A stretch of 64,000 nt of DNA from Phenylobacterium koreense (GCF_040545335.1 NZ_JBEPLU010000002.1:310001-374000); one strand, 5' to 3'; positions 30,204 to 41,336 are shown, counted from the stretch's first letter. The notes: a model not told the origin generated them from the sequence alone. Translations and numbers: made by a program.

Positions 30204-30667
30204 GGCGTCTCCACCAACATTGCGGCGAACTCGGCTTCGGCGGCGATCTTGTCGCCAACCATGGCCTTGCCTTCGAACTTGAAGAGGCCGCCTCGGGCGC
30301 GCAGCACCTTCACGTACATGCGCAGGACGTCGCCGGGGCGAACCGGATTGCGGAACCGGCAGTTGTCCACTGAAGCGAACAGGATGGTCTTTCCCGCCGG
30401 ATCCACGTCCAGGGACTTGGACATCAGGACCGCGCCGGTCTGGGCCATGGCTTCGACGATCAGCACGCCGGGCATCACCGCATACTCAGGGAAGTGCCCT
30501 TGGAAGAACGGCTCGTTGATGGTCACGCATTTGACGCCCACGATGGATTCATGGGCCCGATACGCCTCGGCGCGGTCGACCAGCAGGAACGGATAACGGT
30601 GGGGAATCCGCTTGATGATTTCCGAAATGTCGATCGACACCTCGCCCGCGGCCACGTCGTTGCTCAT
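30200..30667 (-). CDS. fabZ: 3-hydroxyacyl-[ACP] dehydratase FabZ
   Basis: Hot-dog-fold dehydratase of fatty acid elongation, 155 aa. [12 protein letters not shown] and the active site [20 protein letters not shown] are present, with catalytic H58 and E72. It overlaps lpxD and lpxA by 4 bases each. Its place between two enzymes that use 3-hydroxyacyl-ACP couples fatty acid and lipid A synthesis. Confidence 0.97.
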   Translation of the reverse strand: MSNDVAAGEVSIDISEIIKRIPHRYPFLLVDRAEAYRAHESIVGVKCVTINEPFFQGHFPEYAVMPGVLIVEAMAQTGAVLMSKSLDVDPAGKTILFASVDNCRFRNPVRPGDVLRMYVKVLRARGGLFKFEGKAMVGDKIAAEAEFAAMLVETP

Positions 30668-31680
30668 TGCTCCGTCCCCTTACGGTTGGCCGAGCGCGAG
30701 AGCCAGGCCACCTCCCTCATCCAACGCCGGATCGGCTGACCGGGCACGCCGCCCCAGGTCTCGCCGGCCGGAATGTCTCGAAATACCCCCGCGGCGGCGG
30801 CCACCTGGGCTCCATCGCCGATGGTGACGTGGTCCGCCACGCCCGCCCGGCCACCGAAGGCCGCCCCGTCGCCGATGGTGACGCTGCCGGAAATCCCGGT
30901 ATGGGCCGCCATCACGCAGTTCCGCCCGACGCGCACGTTGTGGGCGATCTGGACCAGGTTGTCGATCTTGGTGTTCTCGCCGATCACGGTGTCATCGAAC
31001 GCCCCACGGTCGATGCAGCTATTGGCGCCGATCGTGACGCCGTCCTGCAAGATGACGCGGCCGAGTTGGGGAATGTCCACCACGCCCTTGGCGCCACCTG
31101 CAGCGCCGAAGCCGGGCTCGCCGATGCGAGCCCCCGCCAGCACCCGCACCCGATCGCCCAGCAAGGCGAAACCGATGGTGACATTGGCGCCGATGACGCA
31201 ATCGCGCCCGATGGCCACGCCAGGCCCGATGACCGTATTGGCGCCGATCTCGGTCCGCGCGCCGATGCGTGCTCCAGGTCCGACCACCACGCCCGGCGCC
31301 AGGACGACGCCCTCCTCCAGCATAGCGTCAGGCGCCACGGCCTCGGCGACGCCATGTCGGCGGGGACGATGCAGCCGGTTCGCCGCCGCGGCATAGGCCG
31401 CCTGGGGCGTGGCCGTGATCAGCGCGACGCAGCCTGCCGGCGCAAGCTCCCTGTCCCTTGCGGACACGAAAACCGCCGCAGCCTTGGAGGCGGCCAGCTC
31501 GGGGCCGTGCTTCTTGTCCGTCAGGAAGGTGACCGTATCGGCCTGCGCGCCCGTCAGGGCGGCGACCCCACGGACCATGACATCGGCCTTGGCGGGGTCA
31601 GAAAGCTCGGCGCCCGCCACGCCGGCCAGTTCGGCGAGAGTGACGGGGCCAAGGTCTTCGAAGAATCGGGGGTCGGGCAT
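30664..31680 (-). CDS. lpxD: UDP-3-O-acylglucosamine N-acyltransferase
   Basis: 338 aa; adds the N-linked hydroxyacyl chain in lipid A synthesis. The N-terminal uridine-binding domain is followed by a hexapeptide beta-helix (from about residue 110: [20 protein letters not shown]). The catalytic His is in [12 protein letters not shown], followed by [20 protein letters not shown]. It lies 39 bases after the ompH/skp-like gene. Confidence 0.97.
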   Translation of the reverse strand: MPDPRFFEDLGPVTLAELAGVAGAELSDPAKADVMVRGVAALTGAQADTVTFLTDKKHGPELAASKAAAVFVSARDRELAPAGCVALITATPQAAYAAAANRLHRPRRHGVAEAVAPDAMLEEGVVLAPGVVVGPGARIGARTEIGANTVIGPGVAIGRDCVIGANVTIGFALLGDRVRVLAGARIGEPGFGAAGGAKGVVDIPQLGRVILQDGVTIGANSCIDRGAFDDTVIGENTKIDNLVQIAHNVRVGRNCVMAAHTGISGSVTIGDGAAFGGRAGVADHVTIGDGAQVAAAAGVFRDIPAGETWGGVPGQPIRRWMREVAWLSRSANRKGTEQ

Positions 31681-31719
31681 AGGAATCCTCGCTCGACCCG
31701 CCTTTATCGCGAGTCGCGC

Positions 31720-32364
31720 TTACTTGCGGGGCGTCGCCGCCGCGGCCGGCGCTTGCGCAGGCGCCGCGGCTTGGTCCAGGCGCTCACGATCGAACGAGAA
31801 CTGCTGGATCTTCGCGTTCAGGGCGGTCACGACCGGCTGGGTGATGTCCATCGCCGGGTTCGCGATCACGATCGAGTCGCGGTTCAGCAGCATGCTGCAT
31901 TGGCGCTGCTGGTAGACCTGACGAATGATCGGGTCGAGTTCCTGACCGACACGGCCCAGGGCCTTCTGCTGGGTGGCGCCCAGTTCGCGCTCGCGGAGCT
32001 GAGCCTTGCGCTGGAAAGCCGTCGCCTTGGTCTGCAGCGCGGTGGCGCGTTGCTCGAAGGTCTTCTGGTCCAGGCTGGCGCGCTGGCCTTCGAGGGTCTT
32101 GGCTTCGTTCTGCAGCGCGGTGTCCTCGGCCTTCAGCTCGGCCTGAACCTGCGTGGCGATCTGCTGAAGACGGGTTTGCACGTAGCCGCCGACGGTCGAG
32201 GTGGTGATGGCCCCTTCCAGCGAGAGCACGCAAACGCCCGGCAGCGCGGGGCCATGGTTGACGGCCGGAGCCGCGGCAGGCGCCGCTTGAGCGAAGGCAG
32301 CGCTCGACACGGAAGCAGTGATGGCGGCGACGCAAGTCGCCGCAACAAGGGCTTTGATCGTCAT
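31720..32364 (-). CDS. OmpH/Skp family periplasmic chaperone
   Basis: 214 aa with a clear signal peptide (MTIKALVAATCVAAITASVS, cleavage near AFA-QAA). The long Gln/Ala/Lys-rich coiled coil in the middle (about residues 65-140) matches the Skp tentacles. It has a longer Ala/Pro tail than E. coli Skp. Skp holds unfolded outer-membrane proteins for the BAM complex. It sits directly after bamA (8-base gap) and before lpxD, as in most proteobacteria. Confidence 0.9.
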   Translation of the reverse strand: MTIKALVAATCVAAITASVSSAAFAQAAPAAAPAVNHGPALPGVCVLSLEGAITTSTVGGYVQTRLQQIATQVQAELKAEDTALQNEAKTLEGQRASLDQKTFEQRATALQTKATAFQRKAQLRERELGATQQKALGRVGQELDPIIRQVYQQRQCSMLLNRDSIVIANPAMDITQPVVTALNAKIQQFSFDRERLDQAAAPAQAPAAAATPRK

Positions 32365-32372
32365 ATGGAAAA

Positions 32373-34811
32373 TTAGAACCTGGTTGAGGTGGAGAACCGG
32401 AACGTTTCGGTCTTGTCGTAGTCTTCTTTGGCCAAAACTTGGCTGAAGTCGAATCTGATCGGGCCCATAGGAGACCGCCAGTGGATCGACAGACCGGCCG
32501 AAGCGCGTAGCGAAAGATCATCGTAGATCAGCGGATCGCGCGTGCCGTCGGCCCTGATCTTGTCCTTGTCGTCCAAGAGGCCGAGCGTGCCGAAATCGGT
32601 GAACAGCGCCGCCTTGATCCCGTATTGCTCGGGCAAGAAGGTCGGCACCGCCAGTTCGACCGTACCGATGGCGTAGGCTCGGCCACCCATCGCGTCGGTC
32701 CGGCCGGCGTTGGTGTCGCGCGGACCGATACCGGCGACCTCGAAGCCCCGGAAAGTGTTGCCGCCCTTGTAGAAGCGGCTGTTGATGCGGATCGTATCGC
32801 CGCCCCAACCGGCGATGTAGCCGGCCTGGCCGTTCACGCTCAGGATGAAGTCCTTGGTGAAGCCGTGGTACCAGTTGGCGCTCGCCTCGGTGCTCAGATA
32901 CTTCACGTCGCCGCCGAAGCCGGCCAAATCCTGACTGAAGTCGAAGCTGTAGCCACGGGTCGGATTGATCGGGTCGTTCCGGCGATCGTACAGATAGGTA
33001 TAGCCGACTAGCGAGGTCAGGAACTTGCCGTTCTGCGAACACAGAGACAGCGAATAGAATGGGCTGCTGGTGTCGCAATACTCGAGCGGCATTTGAACGT
33101 CTTCTTGACGCAACGTGTACCGGGTCGAGAGACGCGAGTTAAGGGTCAGCGGGAAGCTGGCGCGCAGGTTGGCCCCGATAGTGACCGTCTTGTAGCTGGC
33201 GAAGTCCGTCCAGTCGATGCGATAGGAATAGAGATCGACGCCGGCGGCCAGGTCGCGGCCCATGAACCGCGGCTCGGTAAAGCCCAGATCGACCTGCTGA
33301 CGCAGCGAACCGACCGATACCCGTCCGCGGACGCTTTGCCCGCGGCCGCGGAAGTTCCGCTCCGTCACGCCGAGGTCGAGGATCAACTGGTCGACTGACG
33401 AATAGCCGGCGCTGAACGACAGCTCGCCCGTCGGCTGCTCTTCCACCTTCACCTGCAGCGTGGTGCGGTCGGGCGCCGAGCCAGGCGCCTCGTCGATGGT
33501 CACGTCCTTGAAGAAGCCAAGGGCGCGGATGTTGTTGCGGGAACGGTCGACCAGCGCGCGGTTATAGGCGTCGCCCTCGACCAGGTTCATTTCGCGACGG
33601 ATCACGTAGTCCAGCGTACGGGTGTTGCCGGTCACGTCGATGCGCTCGACATAGACCCGCGGGCCTTCGCGCACCTGGAAGACCACGTCCACCAAGCCCG
33701 TCTCGCGGTTCGGCGTATATCGCGGCCGCACATCCACCGCCGCAAAGCCGGCGGCGCCGGCGGCGAAGGTCAGGGTGTCGGTCGCCGCCTCGATCCGCTG
33801 GTCCTGATAGATCTCGCCGCTGCGGATCGGGATCAGGCTCTGCAGCAGGTTCTTGTCGAGCTTCTGCAGCTCGGTTTCGACGCTGATATTGCCGAAGCGG
33901 AATTCCTGGCCTTCGTCGATGGTGAAGGTGACGACGAAGCCGTTCTTGTCAGGCGCCAGCTCGGCGACCGCCGAAACCACGCGGAAGTCGTAGAAGCCGC
34001 GGTTGCGATAGTGCTTACGCAGTTGCTCCTTGTCGTACTCTAGGCGGTCAGGGTCGTAGTTGGCGTTGCTCGAGAAGAACTTGTACCAGCTCGACTGCTC
34101 GGTCGCGATCACATCGCGCAGGTCATTGTCCGAGAACGCCTTGTTGCCGAGGAAGTTGACGCGCAATACGCCGCTCTTGGGGCCTTCGTTGATCTCGAAG
34201 ATGAGATCGACGCGCTTCTGCGGCAGTTCGACGATCTTCGGCGTCACCGTCGCCGAAATGCGGCCCGACCGGCGATAGAGCTCGACGATGCGCTGAACGT
34301 CCTGCTGCACCTTGGCGCGGGTAAAGATACCGCGCGGACGCACGGTCACCTCGTCGCGCAGCTTGTCTTCCTTGAGCCCCGAATTGCCCTCGAACACCAC
34401 TTTGTTGATGATCGGGTTCTCGGTGACCGTCACCACCATGTCCGAGCCTTGCAGCTCGATCTTCACGTCGGCGAAGAGGTCGGTGCGGAACAGAGCCTTC
34501 AGCGCCAGGTCCGCCTTCTCCGGGTCCAGGGTCTCGCCCGGCTGGATCGGCAGATAGGACAGGATCGTCGACTGCTCGATGCGCTCGTTGCCACGCACGA
34601 TGATGCGCTGGACGACGCCGGCCTGCTGGAGGCCTGCCGAGGTCGGAGCCGCAGCCGGCGGTTCCACTGGAACAGCGGCGGCCCGGGTCCCGGGTTGGGT
34701 CGGCGTGGCCTCCTGAGCCAGGACGACGCCTGGCGCCACAAGCGCGGTCGAGCCCGTCAGGAGGGCGAGGCCGGAGGCGAGCGCGGCGCGGCGGGCGCGG
34801 GGTCTTTGCAT
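32373..34811 (-). CDS. bamA: Outer membrane protein assembly factor BamA
   Basis: Core of the beta-barrel assembly machine, 812 aa from the ATG at 34811; a TTG five codons upstream is possible. Signal peptide (LASGLALLTGSTALVAPGVV, cleavage after VLA-QEA), then five POTRA domains (about residues 65-420; IIVRGNERIEQSTILSYL starts the first), and a C-terminal 16-strand barrel ending TSTRF with the terminal aromatic residue of the beta-signal. The Ala/Pro-rich stretch before POTRA1 is a linker. It follows rseP closely. Confidence 0.97.
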   Translation of the reverse strand: MQRPRARRAALASGLALLTGSTALVAPGVVLAQEATPTQPGTRAAAVPVEPPAAAPTSAGLQQAGVVQRIIVRGNERIEQSTILSYLPIQPGETLDPEKADLALKALFRTDLFADVKIELQGSDMVVTVTENPIINKVVFEGNSGLKEDKLRDEVTVRPRGIFTRAKVQQDVQRIVELYRRSGRISATVTPKIVELPQKRVDLIFEINEGPKSGVLRVNFLGNKAFSDNDLRDVIATEQSSWYKFFSSNANYDPDRLEYDKEQLRKHYRNRGFYDFRVVSAVAELAPDKNGFVVTFTIDEGQEFRFGNISVETELQKLDKNLLQSLIPIRSGEIYQDQRIEAATDTLTFAAGAAGFAAVDVRPRYTPNRETGLVDVVFQVREGPRVYVERIDVTGNTRTLDYVIRREMNLVEGDAYNRALVDRSRNNIRALGFFKDVTIDEAPGSAPDRTTLQVKVEEQPTGELSFSAGYSSVDQLILDLGVTERNFRGRGQSVRGRVSVGSLRQQVDLGFTEPRFMGRDLAAGVDLYSYRIDWTDFASYKTVTIGANLRASFPLTLNSRLSTRYTLRQEDVQMPLEYCDTSSPFYSLSLCSQNGKFLTSLVGYTYLYDRRNDPINPTRGYSFDFSQDLAGFGGDVKYLSTEASANWYHGFTKDFILSVNGQAGYIAGWGGDTIRINSRFYKGGNTFRGFEVAGIGPRDTNAGRTDAMGGRAYAIGTVELAVPTFLPEQYGIKAALFTDFGTLGLLDDKDKIRADGTRDPLIYDDLSLRASAGLSIHWRSPMGPIRFDFSQVLAKEDYDKTETFRFSTSTRF

Positions 34812-34840
34812 CGTATCAGCCGTCAACGGAAAGAAGCGGG

Positions 34841-36058
34841 TCAGGAAAGGACGCCGCCGAGAAATTTGAACACACGCAGTTGCTGCAGATCGTTCCAGGT
34901 CGCGAACAACATCAATCCCAGCAGCAGCGCAAGCCCAACGCGATAGCCCGCCGCCTGCACCTTTGCGGCGAGCGGCCTGCGGGCCACCGCCTCATAGGCG
35001 TAGAACAGCAGGTGGCCTCCATCCAGCACGGGAATCGGCAGCAAATTCATGAAGCCGATGCTTACCGAGACGAAAGCCGCCAGTTGCAGGAGATTTACGC
35101 CGCCGCCCAGGATCATGCCCCCAAGGTTCGGCGCGCCTTCGGCTCCTGCCTGCGCCACCTTGCCTGAGATTCGCGCGATTCCCAGCGGACCGCTCAGTTG
35201 ATCTGGCGAAACCTGCCCGGTCACCATGCGGCCGAGGTAGTAGACCGTGGTCTCCAGCGTCCGCCACGTGCGTTCGACGCCGCCCTGCAGGGCCTGCAGC
35301 GGATTGTAGCGAACATGGACGAAATCGCTCGGCGACTGCGCTGGCGCAATTCCTAGCTGACCCTGACGGTGCTTGCCGGCCAGCTCATCGTTGCGCTCGA
35401 CCCAAGCCGGGGTGGCCGTGATCGCCACCTGGCGCCCTGCCCGCTCGACCACGAAGTCGATCGGCACGTTGGCGCGAACCTGGACGATCTCCGCGACCTC
35501 GTCGAAGGCCTTGATGCGGCGTCCGTCGGCCATGACGATCAGGTCACCGGCCCGGAATCCGGCTAGTTCGGCGGGGCTGCCGGCCTGCACCGAAGCGATC
35601 TTCGGCGGCAAGGAGTATTGGCCGAAGGCCATGAGCAGCGAGGCGAACAGCGCCACCGCGAGCACGAAATTGGCGATCGGACCGCCGGCGACGACGATGG
35701 CTCGCTGCCACAGCGGCTTGAAATGAAAATAGCGCGCGACGGCCTCGGGTCCCTCGCGCTGCTCGATGGCGCGACGCATCTCCTCGAGGTCTTCACCGTC
35801 GGGGACGCTCGAAGCGTTCTCGTCGCCCTTGAATTTGACATAGCCGCCCAGGGGGATCCAGCCGACCCGCCACTCGACGCCGGAGCGATCCTTCCAGGAG
35901 GTGATCGACCGTCCGAAGCCGATGGAGAAGCGGTCGATGGCCACGCCAAAGGCCTTGGCCGCCAGGAAGTGCCCCAGTTCGTGGATCGTCACCACCAGCC
36001 CGAGCACCAGGGCGCACGAGATGACGAAGATCGCGGGGGTGAGGATGAAATCGAGCAA
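34841..36058 (-). CDS. rseP: RIP site-2 metalloprotease RseP (MmpA-like)
   Basis: Intramembrane zinc protease, 405 aa. The active site is HELGH in VVTIHELGHFLAAKAFGV at about residue 26. A single PDZ domain follows (about 180-260; SVQAGSPAELAGFRAGDLI), then the third metal ligand in NLLPIPVLDGGHLL, and two further helices. In Caulobacter the homologue MmpA cleaves the polarity factor PodJ. It lies between dxr and bamA, the standard proteobacterial place. Confidence 0.96.
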   Translation of the reverse strand: MLDFILTPAIFVISCALVLGLVVTIHELGHFLAAKAFGVAIDRFSIGFGRSITSWKDRSGVEWRVGWIPLGGYVKFKGDENASSVPDGEDLEEMRRAIEQREGPEAVARYFHFKPLWQRAIVVAGGPIANFVLAVALFASLLMAFGQYSLPPKIASVQAGSPAELAGFRAGDLIVMADGRRIKAFDEVAEIVQVRANVPIDFVVERAGRQVAITATPAWVERNDELAGKHRQGQLGIAPAQSPSDFVHVRYNPLQALQGGVERTWRTLETTVYYLGRMVTGQVSPDQLSGPLGIARISGKVAQAGAEGAPNLGGMILGGGVNLLQLAAFVSVSIGFMNLLPIPVLDGGHLLFYAYEAVARRPLAAKVQAAGYRVGLALLLGLMLFATWNDLQQLRVFKFLGGVLS

Positions 36059-36079
36059 GGGCGTGTTCCTCCCGAAGCC

Positions 36080-37273
36080 CTAGCGGCTGCGTCCTGCGAC
36101 GACTTCGCCGGCGACGCTGCGCGCCGTCTTGTCGGTAAGCCGGGCCTTTTCGAGCGTGTCGCCCCCCTCCCCCATGGCGAGGCCGTGCGTTTCGACGCGT
36201 TCGAGCGTCTCAGCCACCGTGGCGGCAATATCGAGAAACCCGATCTTCCGGTCAAGGAATGCGGCCACGGCGACCTCGTTGGCGGCGTTCATCACCGCAG
36301 GCGCGGCCCCACCGGCCGCCAATGCTTCTTTGGCGATCTTCAAGGCGGGAAAACGGCGCAGGTCGGGTTCTTCGAAGGTCAATTGCCCGGCCGCCGCCAG
36401 ATCGAGCTTCGGCGCCGGCCATGGCAGGCGGTCGGGCCAGGCGAAGGCGCAGGCGATCGGGGTGCGCATATCGGGCGGTCCAAGTTGCGCCAGGGTTGAT
36501 CCGTCCGCGTACTCCACCAGGCTGTGGATGATCGATTGCGGATGCACCAGCACGTCGACGCGCTCGGCCGGCATGGCGAACAGGTAGGCCGCCTCGATCA
36601 TCTCCAGGCCCTTGTTCATCATGGTGGCGGAATCGACCGAGATCTTCACGCCCATGTCCCACTTGGGGTGGGCGACCGCCTGCTCGGGCGTAGCGTGCTC
36701 CATCTGCTCCAGCGACCAGCCGCGGAACGGCCCGCCCGAGGCGGTCAGGATCAGCCGCGCCACATGCTGGGCGTTGGCCGGGTCCAGGACCTGGAAGATC
36801 GCCGAGTGCTCGGAATCCACCGGAATGACGGCGCCGCCGGCGAACTTCGCCGTTCGCAGCAGCGAGGGGCCGGCGCAGACCAGGCTTTCCTTGTTGGCCA
36901 AGGCCACGACCGATCCCGCCTTGGCCGCCGCCATGGTCGGGGGAAGGCCAGCAAAGCCCACGATGGCGGACATCACCCATTGAGCGTCCTCGCCCGCCGC
37001 TCCGGCCACCGCCTCCGCGCCGCAGGCGGTCTCGACGCCGGAGCCCTTCAGGCGGTCACGCAGCTCGGCGTGCTTGGCCTCGTCCTCGATGACCGCCAGC
37101 CGCGGCCGCCAGCGCAGCGCCTGCTCGGCCAGGCGCTCGACATTACGGCCGGCGGTGAGGGCCGTGACCTCCACCTCGGCCCCGGCCTTGTCCAGCAGGT
37201 CGAGGGTCGACACGCCCACCGAACCGGTGGAACCCAATACGCTGACGCGGCGTGGCAAGCTCAATGCGCCCAT
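36080..37273 (-). CDS. dxr: 1-deoxy-D-xylulose-5-phosphate reductoisomerase
   Basis: MEP-pathway enzyme, 397 aa from the ATG at 37273 ([20 protein letters not shown]). The frame is open further upstream, but that part is shadow of cdsA in another frame. The NADPH motif [16 protein letters not shown], the metal site [10 protein letters not shown], and ASGGPFRGW are present. It overlaps the end of cdsA by 13 bases. The product feeds isoprenoid synthesis, including the undecaprenyl carrier made by UppS upstream. Confidence 0.97.
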   Translation of the reverse strand: MGALSLPRRVSVLGSTGSVGVSTLDLLDKAGAEVEVTALTAGRNVERLAEQALRWRPRLAVIEDEAKHAELRDRLKGSGVETACGAEAVAGAAGEDAQWVMSAIVGFAGLPPTMAAAKAGSVVALANKESLVCAGPSLLRTAKFAGGAVIPVDSEHSAIFQVLDPANAQHVARLILTASGGPFRGWSLEQMEHATPEQAVAHPKWDMGVKISVDSATMMNKGLEMIEAAYLFAMPAERVDVLVHPQSIIHSLVEYADGSTLAQLGPPDMRTPIACAFAWPDRLPWPAPKLDLAAAGQLTFEEPDLRRFPALKIAKEALAAGGAAPAVMNAANEVAVAAFLDRKIGFLDIAATVAETLERVETHGLAMGEGGDTLEKARLTDKTARSVAGEVVAGRSR

Positions 37274-38103
37274 CCCCAATGATTGATCAGGCGCGCGGCG
37301 GCCAGCACGACCACGGCGAACATCAGCCCATCCACGCGGTCGAGCAGACCGCCGTGCCCAGGGATCAGGTCCCCGGAATCCTTCACGCCGAACCGGCGCT
37401 TGAGCATCGACTCCCAGAGGTCGCCGCCCATGGTGGCGAGCCCGCCCACGAGGCCGATTAGCGCCCCGGCCGGAATGCTGAGCACGATGGCGCTGAATGC
37501 CGCCATGGCCGCCCCCGCGCCCGCAGCGGCGACCAGTCCGCCGATGAAGCCGGACCATGTCTTGTTGGGCGAGAAACGCGGCCAGAGCTTGGGCCCCTTA
37601 AGAGCGCTGCCGACCGCATAGGCGGCTATGTCGGCGGACCAGGCCACGGCCAGGGTCAGCACCGTCCACTGCCGGCCTTCCGGCATGCCCCGCAGCCAGA
37701 CCAGGCAGATCACCGGGATCGAGAGATAGATCACGCCGAATGCGGCGTTGGCCGGCCGCTCCGAAACACCGCGCGCCACGAGAGCCGCGGCGGCCGCGCC
37801 CAGCGCCATTGCGGTCCAGGCCAGCGGCATTCGGCCCTGGAACGCCAGGAAGGCCCCGGCCAGCACCGCCACCGTCAGGGCCGCCGAGACCCGGACCGGC
37901 GCCTTGGGGGCGGTCATCTCGCCCCACTCGATGGACAGCAGCGCCACGGCGACCGCCACCAGCACCAGGAACGCCCATCGGAAGCCGGGAAGATCGGCGA
38001 ACCAGACGGCCGCCAGCACCGCCGGCACGAGAACCGCCGCCGACGCCACCCGAACGCCCAGATTGGACCAGTCGAAGCGCCTAGCCCGCGGCAAGGACAT
38101 CAT
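37261..38103 (-). CDS. cdsA: Phosphatidate cytidylyltransferase
   Basis: Makes CDP-diacylglycerol for phospholipid synthesis; 280 aa with about eight membrane helices. The CDP-diglyceride synthase signature is complete: [20 protein letters not shown] followed by [18 protein letters not shown] is also typical. Two consecutive ATG codons at 38103-38098 lie inside the end of uppS (23-base overlap). Confidence 0.96.
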   Translation of the reverse strand: MMSLPRARRFDWSNLGVRVASAAVLVPAVLAAVWFADLPGFRWAFLVLVAVAVALLSIEWGEMTAPKAPVRVSAALTVAVLAGAFLAFQGRMPLAWTAMALGAAAAALVARGVSERPANAAFGVIYLSIPVICLVWLRGMPEGRQWTVLTLAVAWSADIAAYAVGSALKGPKLWPRFSPNKTWSGFIGGLVAAAGAGAAMAAFSAIVLSIPAGALIGLVGGLATMGGDLWESMLKRRFGVKDSGDLIPGHGGLLDRVDGLMFAVVVLAAARLINHWGWAH

Positions 38104-38836
38104 CGGCCACGGCGCCGCCGTAGCGCCGCTCGCGCTTGTTGTACTCGTCGATCGCCGCCCGCAGGTATTCGGCGTTGTAGTCGGGCCAGAGGACGTCCTG
38201 GAAGACGAACTCCGAATAGGCGCTTTCCCAGAGCAGGAAGTTGGACAGGCGCTGCTCGCCGCTGGTCCGGATCACCAGGTCCGGATCCGGAAGGCCGTCG
38301 GTGGAGAGCTTGGCCTGCAGCAACTCGTCGCTGATGTCCTCCGGCGCCAGTCGGCCCGAGGCGACGTCCGCCGCCAGGGCGCGGGCGGCGTCCACCAGGT
38401 CGGCGCGGCCGCCGTAGTTGAAGGCGACCTGCAGGAAGAACTTGTCGTTGCCGGCGGTGCGGCGCTCTGCGCGCTCGACGATCTCGGCCACGTCCGGCGG
38501 CAGGCCTGTCCGGCGGCCCAGGATGCGGATCCGCACCCCGCTGCGCGCCAGCTTCTCGAGATCGGAGTTCACGTAGAGCTTCAGCAGCCGCATGACCTCG
38601 GCCACCTCGCCGGCCGGCCGGCGCCAGTTCTCGGTCGAGAACGCATAGAGCGTCAGCCAGCCCACGCCATGGTCGGGCGCGGCTTCCACCACACGGCGGA
38701 TCGCATCCACACCTTTCGGATGGCCAAGCTGGCGCGGGAGGCCCCGCCGCTTCGCCCAGCGCCCATTGCCGTCCATCACGATCGCCACGTGTAGCGGCGC
38801 GTGCGGCGTAGCCTCCTCGTGATCGATTGGGGCCAT
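38081..38836 (-). CDS. uppS: Isoprenyl transferase (undecaprenyl diphosphate synthase)
   Basis: Cis-prenyltransferase of 251 aa that makes the C55 lipid carrier for peptidoglycan and O-antigen. Visible: IVMDGNGRWAKRRGL with catalytic D22, LTLYAFSTENW, and DLVIRTSGEQRLSNFLLWES near the C-terminus. It follows frr after 37 bases. Confidence 0.97.
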   Translation of the reverse strand: MAPIDHEEATPHAPLHVAIVMDGNGRWAKRRGLPRQLGHPKGVDAIRRVVEAAPDHGVGWLTLYAFSTENWRRPAGEVAEVMRLLKLYVNSDLEKLARSGVRIRILGRRTGLPPDVAEIVERAERRTAGNDKFFLQVAFNYGGRADLVDAARALAADVASGRLAPEDISDELLQAKLSTDGLPDPDLVIRTSGEQRLSNFLLWESAYSEFVFQDVLWPDYNAEYLRAAIDEYNKRERRYGGAVADDVLAAG

Positions 38837-38873
38837 GGGGTTCCTAAGCGTCCTTTGCCGACATCCCGGCGGA

Positions 38874-39440
38874 CTAGACCTGCATGATCTCTTGTTCTTT
38901 GGTTTTCAAGGCTTCGTCCACGCGTTTGATAGCCTCGTCCGTGAACTTCTGGACCTCGCCTTCCATCCGGTGCTGTTCGTCCTGCGTAATGACGCTGTCC
39001 TTCTCGGCCTTTTTAAGGTCGTCGTTGGCGTCCCGGCGAACGTTGCGGATCGCGACCTTCTGTTGCTCGGCGTACTTGCCGGCCAGCTTGGCCAGGTCCT
39101 TGCGCCGCTCCTCGGTGAGCGGCGGGATCGGGATGCGCAGGCTCTGCCCGTCCACGACCGGATTGAGGCCCAGGCCCGCATTGCGGATCGCCTTCTCGAC
39201 CGAAACCACGGTCCCGCGGTCCCAGACGCTGACGCTGATCGAGCGCGGCTCAGGCACGCTCACGGCGGCGACCTGATTCAACGGCACGGTCGAGCCGTAG
39301 GCTTCGACCATTACCTGGTCCAGCAGGCTGGCCGAGGCGCGGCCGGTGCGAAGGCTGCCGAACTCGTCCTTCAGGGCCGCGATCGCCTTGTCCATGCGGT
39401 CCCGGTATTTACTAAGGACCGGCTTTTCCGCAGCAGCCAT
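38874..39440 (-). CDS. frr: Ribosome recycling factor
   Basis: 188 aa (usual about 185). Frees ribosomes after termination together with EF-G. Visible: [50 protein letters not shown] and [12 protein letters not shown]. It follows pyrH after 40 bases. Confidence 0.98.
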   Translation of the reverse strand: MAAAEKPVLSKYRDRMDKAIAALKDEFGSLRTGRASASLLDQVMVEAYGSTVPLNQVAAVSVPEPRSISVSVWDRGTVVSVEKAIRNAGLGLNPVVDGQSLRIPIPPLTEERRKDLAKLAGKYAEQQKVAIRNVRRDANDDLKKAEKDSVITQDEQHRMEGEVQKFTDEAIKRVDEALKTKEQEIMQV

Positions 39441-39480
39441 AGGATCTTCTCCTGGATATGTCGTGTAACGAACGAAAGAC

Positions 39481-40200
39481 CTAGGCGATCGTCGTAAAGA
39501 CGCCTTGGCCTTTCAGAACCTTGAGGAAGTTGCCCCGCTCGCGGATCGAGAAGACCACGATGGGGATCTGGTTGTCACGCATGAGGGCGATGGCCGACGC
39601 GTCCATGACCCGCAAGTCCTTGGCCAGCACCTCCTGATAATTCAGGGTGTCATAACGCTGGGCGCTCGGATCCTTCTTCGGATCCGCGGTGTAGACGCCA
39701 TCGACGCTAGTGCCCTTGAAAAGCGCATCGCAGCCCATCTCGGCCGTGCGCAGGGCGGCCGGCGTATCGGTCGTGAAGAAAGGCGCGCCCAGGCCGGCGG
39801 CGAAGATCACCACCCTGCCCTTCTCCAGATGCCGCAGCGCCCGGCGGCGGATGTAGGGCTCGCACACCGCGTCCATCGGGATGGCCGACTGCACCCGGGT
39901 GTAGACGCCGATCTTCTCCAGCGCGCCTTGCAGCGCCAGGGCGTTCATCACCGTGGCGAGCATGCCCATGTAGTCGGCGTTGGCGCGGTCCATGCCCTTG
40001 CCGGCCAGGGAGACGCCGCGGAAGATGTTGCCCCCGCCGATCACCAGGCACAGCTCGACGCCGTGGTCGATGACTTCCTTGATGTCCTCGGCGACCGCCT
40101 CGATCGTCTTCGTGTCGATCCCGAAAAGCGCATCCCCCATCAGGACCTCGCCCGACATCTTCAAGAGGATCTTCTTGTAGCGGGGCTTGGCGTCGGGCAT
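39481..40200 (-). CDS. pyrH: Uridylate kinase
   Basis: Phosphorylates UMP to UDP; 239 aa, hexameric bacterial type. Visible: [46 protein letters not shown] and [16 protein letters not shown]. It follows tsf with a perfect 12-bp hairpin between them. Confidence 0.98.
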   Translation of the reverse strand: MPDAKPRYKKILLKMSGEVLMGDALFGIDTKTIEAVAEDIKEVIDHGVELCLVIGGGNIFRGVSLAGKGMDRANADYMGMLATVMNALALQGALEKIGVYTRVQSAIPMDAVCEPYIRRRALRHLEKGRVVIFAAGLGAPFFTTDTPAALRTAEMGCDALFKGTSVDGVYTADPKKDPSAQRYDTLNYQEVLAKDLRVMDASAIALMRDNQIPIVVFSIRERGNFLKVLKGQGVFTTIA

Positions 40201-40243
40201 GGGCGGCTCCGGTCGAGAATCTGGCTGGTACTACATAAACCAA

Positions 40244-40274
40244 GGGCGCCGTACGCGTCGAACGTACGGCGCCC
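40244..40274 (-). terminator. Perfect 12-bp hairpin between tsf and pyrH
   Basis: GGGCGCCGTACG at 40244-40255 pairs perfectly with 40263-40274 around a 7-base loop. On the minus strand it is followed by TTGGTTTATG. It lies after the tsf stop and may terminate part of the rpsB-tsf transcripts. Confidence 0.75.
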
Positions 40275-40299
40275 CTGGGGACGCTAAAATATGGCTGGA

Positions 40300-41235
40300 T
40301 CAGCCTTGGCCGGTCATCGACGCCACTTCGGCGGCGAAATCGTCCTGCTTCTTCTCGACGCCTTCGCCCAGGGCGAAGCGCACGAAAGCCTTCACGGTCA
40401 CCGGCGCGCCGACTTGCTTGGCGGTTTCGGCGATCAGTTGCTCGATGGTCTGATCCGGGTTCATGACGAAGGGCTGCTTCAGGAGCACCACTTCTTCCTG
40501 CCACTTGCGGATCCGGCCTTCGATCATCTTCTCGACGACGGCCAGCGGCTTGCCCGATTCCAGAGCCTGGTCGGTCAGGAACTTCTTTTCTTTCTCGACG
40601 GCCGCCGGATCGAGGTCGCCCTCGGCCAGGGCCAGCGGCGGGGTCGGGGTGCCGGCGACGTGCAGGGCGATCTTGCGGCCCACGTCCTTCAGGACCGCTT
40701 GGTCGCCGGTGCTTTCCAGCGCCACGAGAACACCGAGACGGCCCACGCCTTCGCCCTGCGCATTGTGCAGGTAGAGGGCGACGGCGCCTTCGCCGACCGC
40801 CAGGCGAGCCGAACGACGCAGACGCATGTTCTCGCCGATGGTCGCGATCAGGTTCGTGATCACGTCGGAAACGACTTCGCCCTTGGCGGTCTTGGCCGCG
40901 GTGATGGCCTCGACGCCTTCGACTTCCAGGCCGACGACGGCGAAATCGCGCGCGGCGGTCTGGAACAGCTCGTTCTTCGAAACGAAGTCCGTTTCGGCGT
41001 TCAATTCGACCAGCACGCCGGTCTTGCCGTCATCGCTCAGCTTGCCGGCGACGAGGCCTTCCGCGGCGGCGCGGTCGGACTTCTTGGCGGCCTTGGACAG
41101 GCCCTTGGTGCGCAGCCAATCGACGGCCGCTTCCATGTCGCCGTTGTTCTCCTGCAAGGCCTTCTTGCAGTCCATCATGCCGGCGCCGGACTTCTCGCGC
41201 AGGTCCTTGACCAGCGCAGCGGTGATCTCCGCCAT
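40300..41235 (-). CDS. tsf: Elongation factor Ts
   Basis: Nucleotide exchange factor for EF-Tu, 311 aa. The N-terminal UBA-like region has [20 protein letters not shown] and the core starts [15 protein letters not shown]. The C-terminus [20 protein letters not shown] is typical. It is 101 bases after rpsB, with a hairpin between. Confidence 0.98.
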   Translation of the reverse strand: MAEITAALVKDLREKSGAGMMDCKKALQENNGDMEAAVDWLRTKGLSKAAKKSDRAAAEGLVAGKLSDDGKTGVLVELNAETDFVSKNELFQTAARDFAVVGLEVEGVEAITAAKTAKGEVVSDVITNLIATIGENMRLRRSARLAVGEGAVALYLHNAQGEGVGRLGVLVALESTGDQAVLKDVGRKIALHVAGTPTPPLALAEGDLDPAAVEKEKKFLTDQALESGKPLAVVEKMIEGRIRKWQEEVVLLKQPFVMNPDQTIEQLIAETAKQVGAPVTVKAFVRFALGEGVEKKQDDFAAEVASMTGQG

Positions 41236-41268
41236 GGTCAGCTCCTTTTAAAAAAGGTCAGAATGGGT

Positions 41269-41298
41269 ATGACCGGGCCCCTGATAGGACCCGGTCAT
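41269..41298 (-). terminator. Hairpin in the rpsB-tsf spacer
   Basis: 9-bp perfect stem (ATGACCGGG at 41269-41277, complement at 41290-41298). On the minus strand a TTTTTT run follows about 17 bases later. A hairpin in this spacer is also known from E. coli; it may set the tsf to rpsB ratio. Confidence 0.55.
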
Positions 41299-41336
41299 GA
41301 TCGTTTGACGTCAAGCTGCCAAGCGCCGGAGCGCTC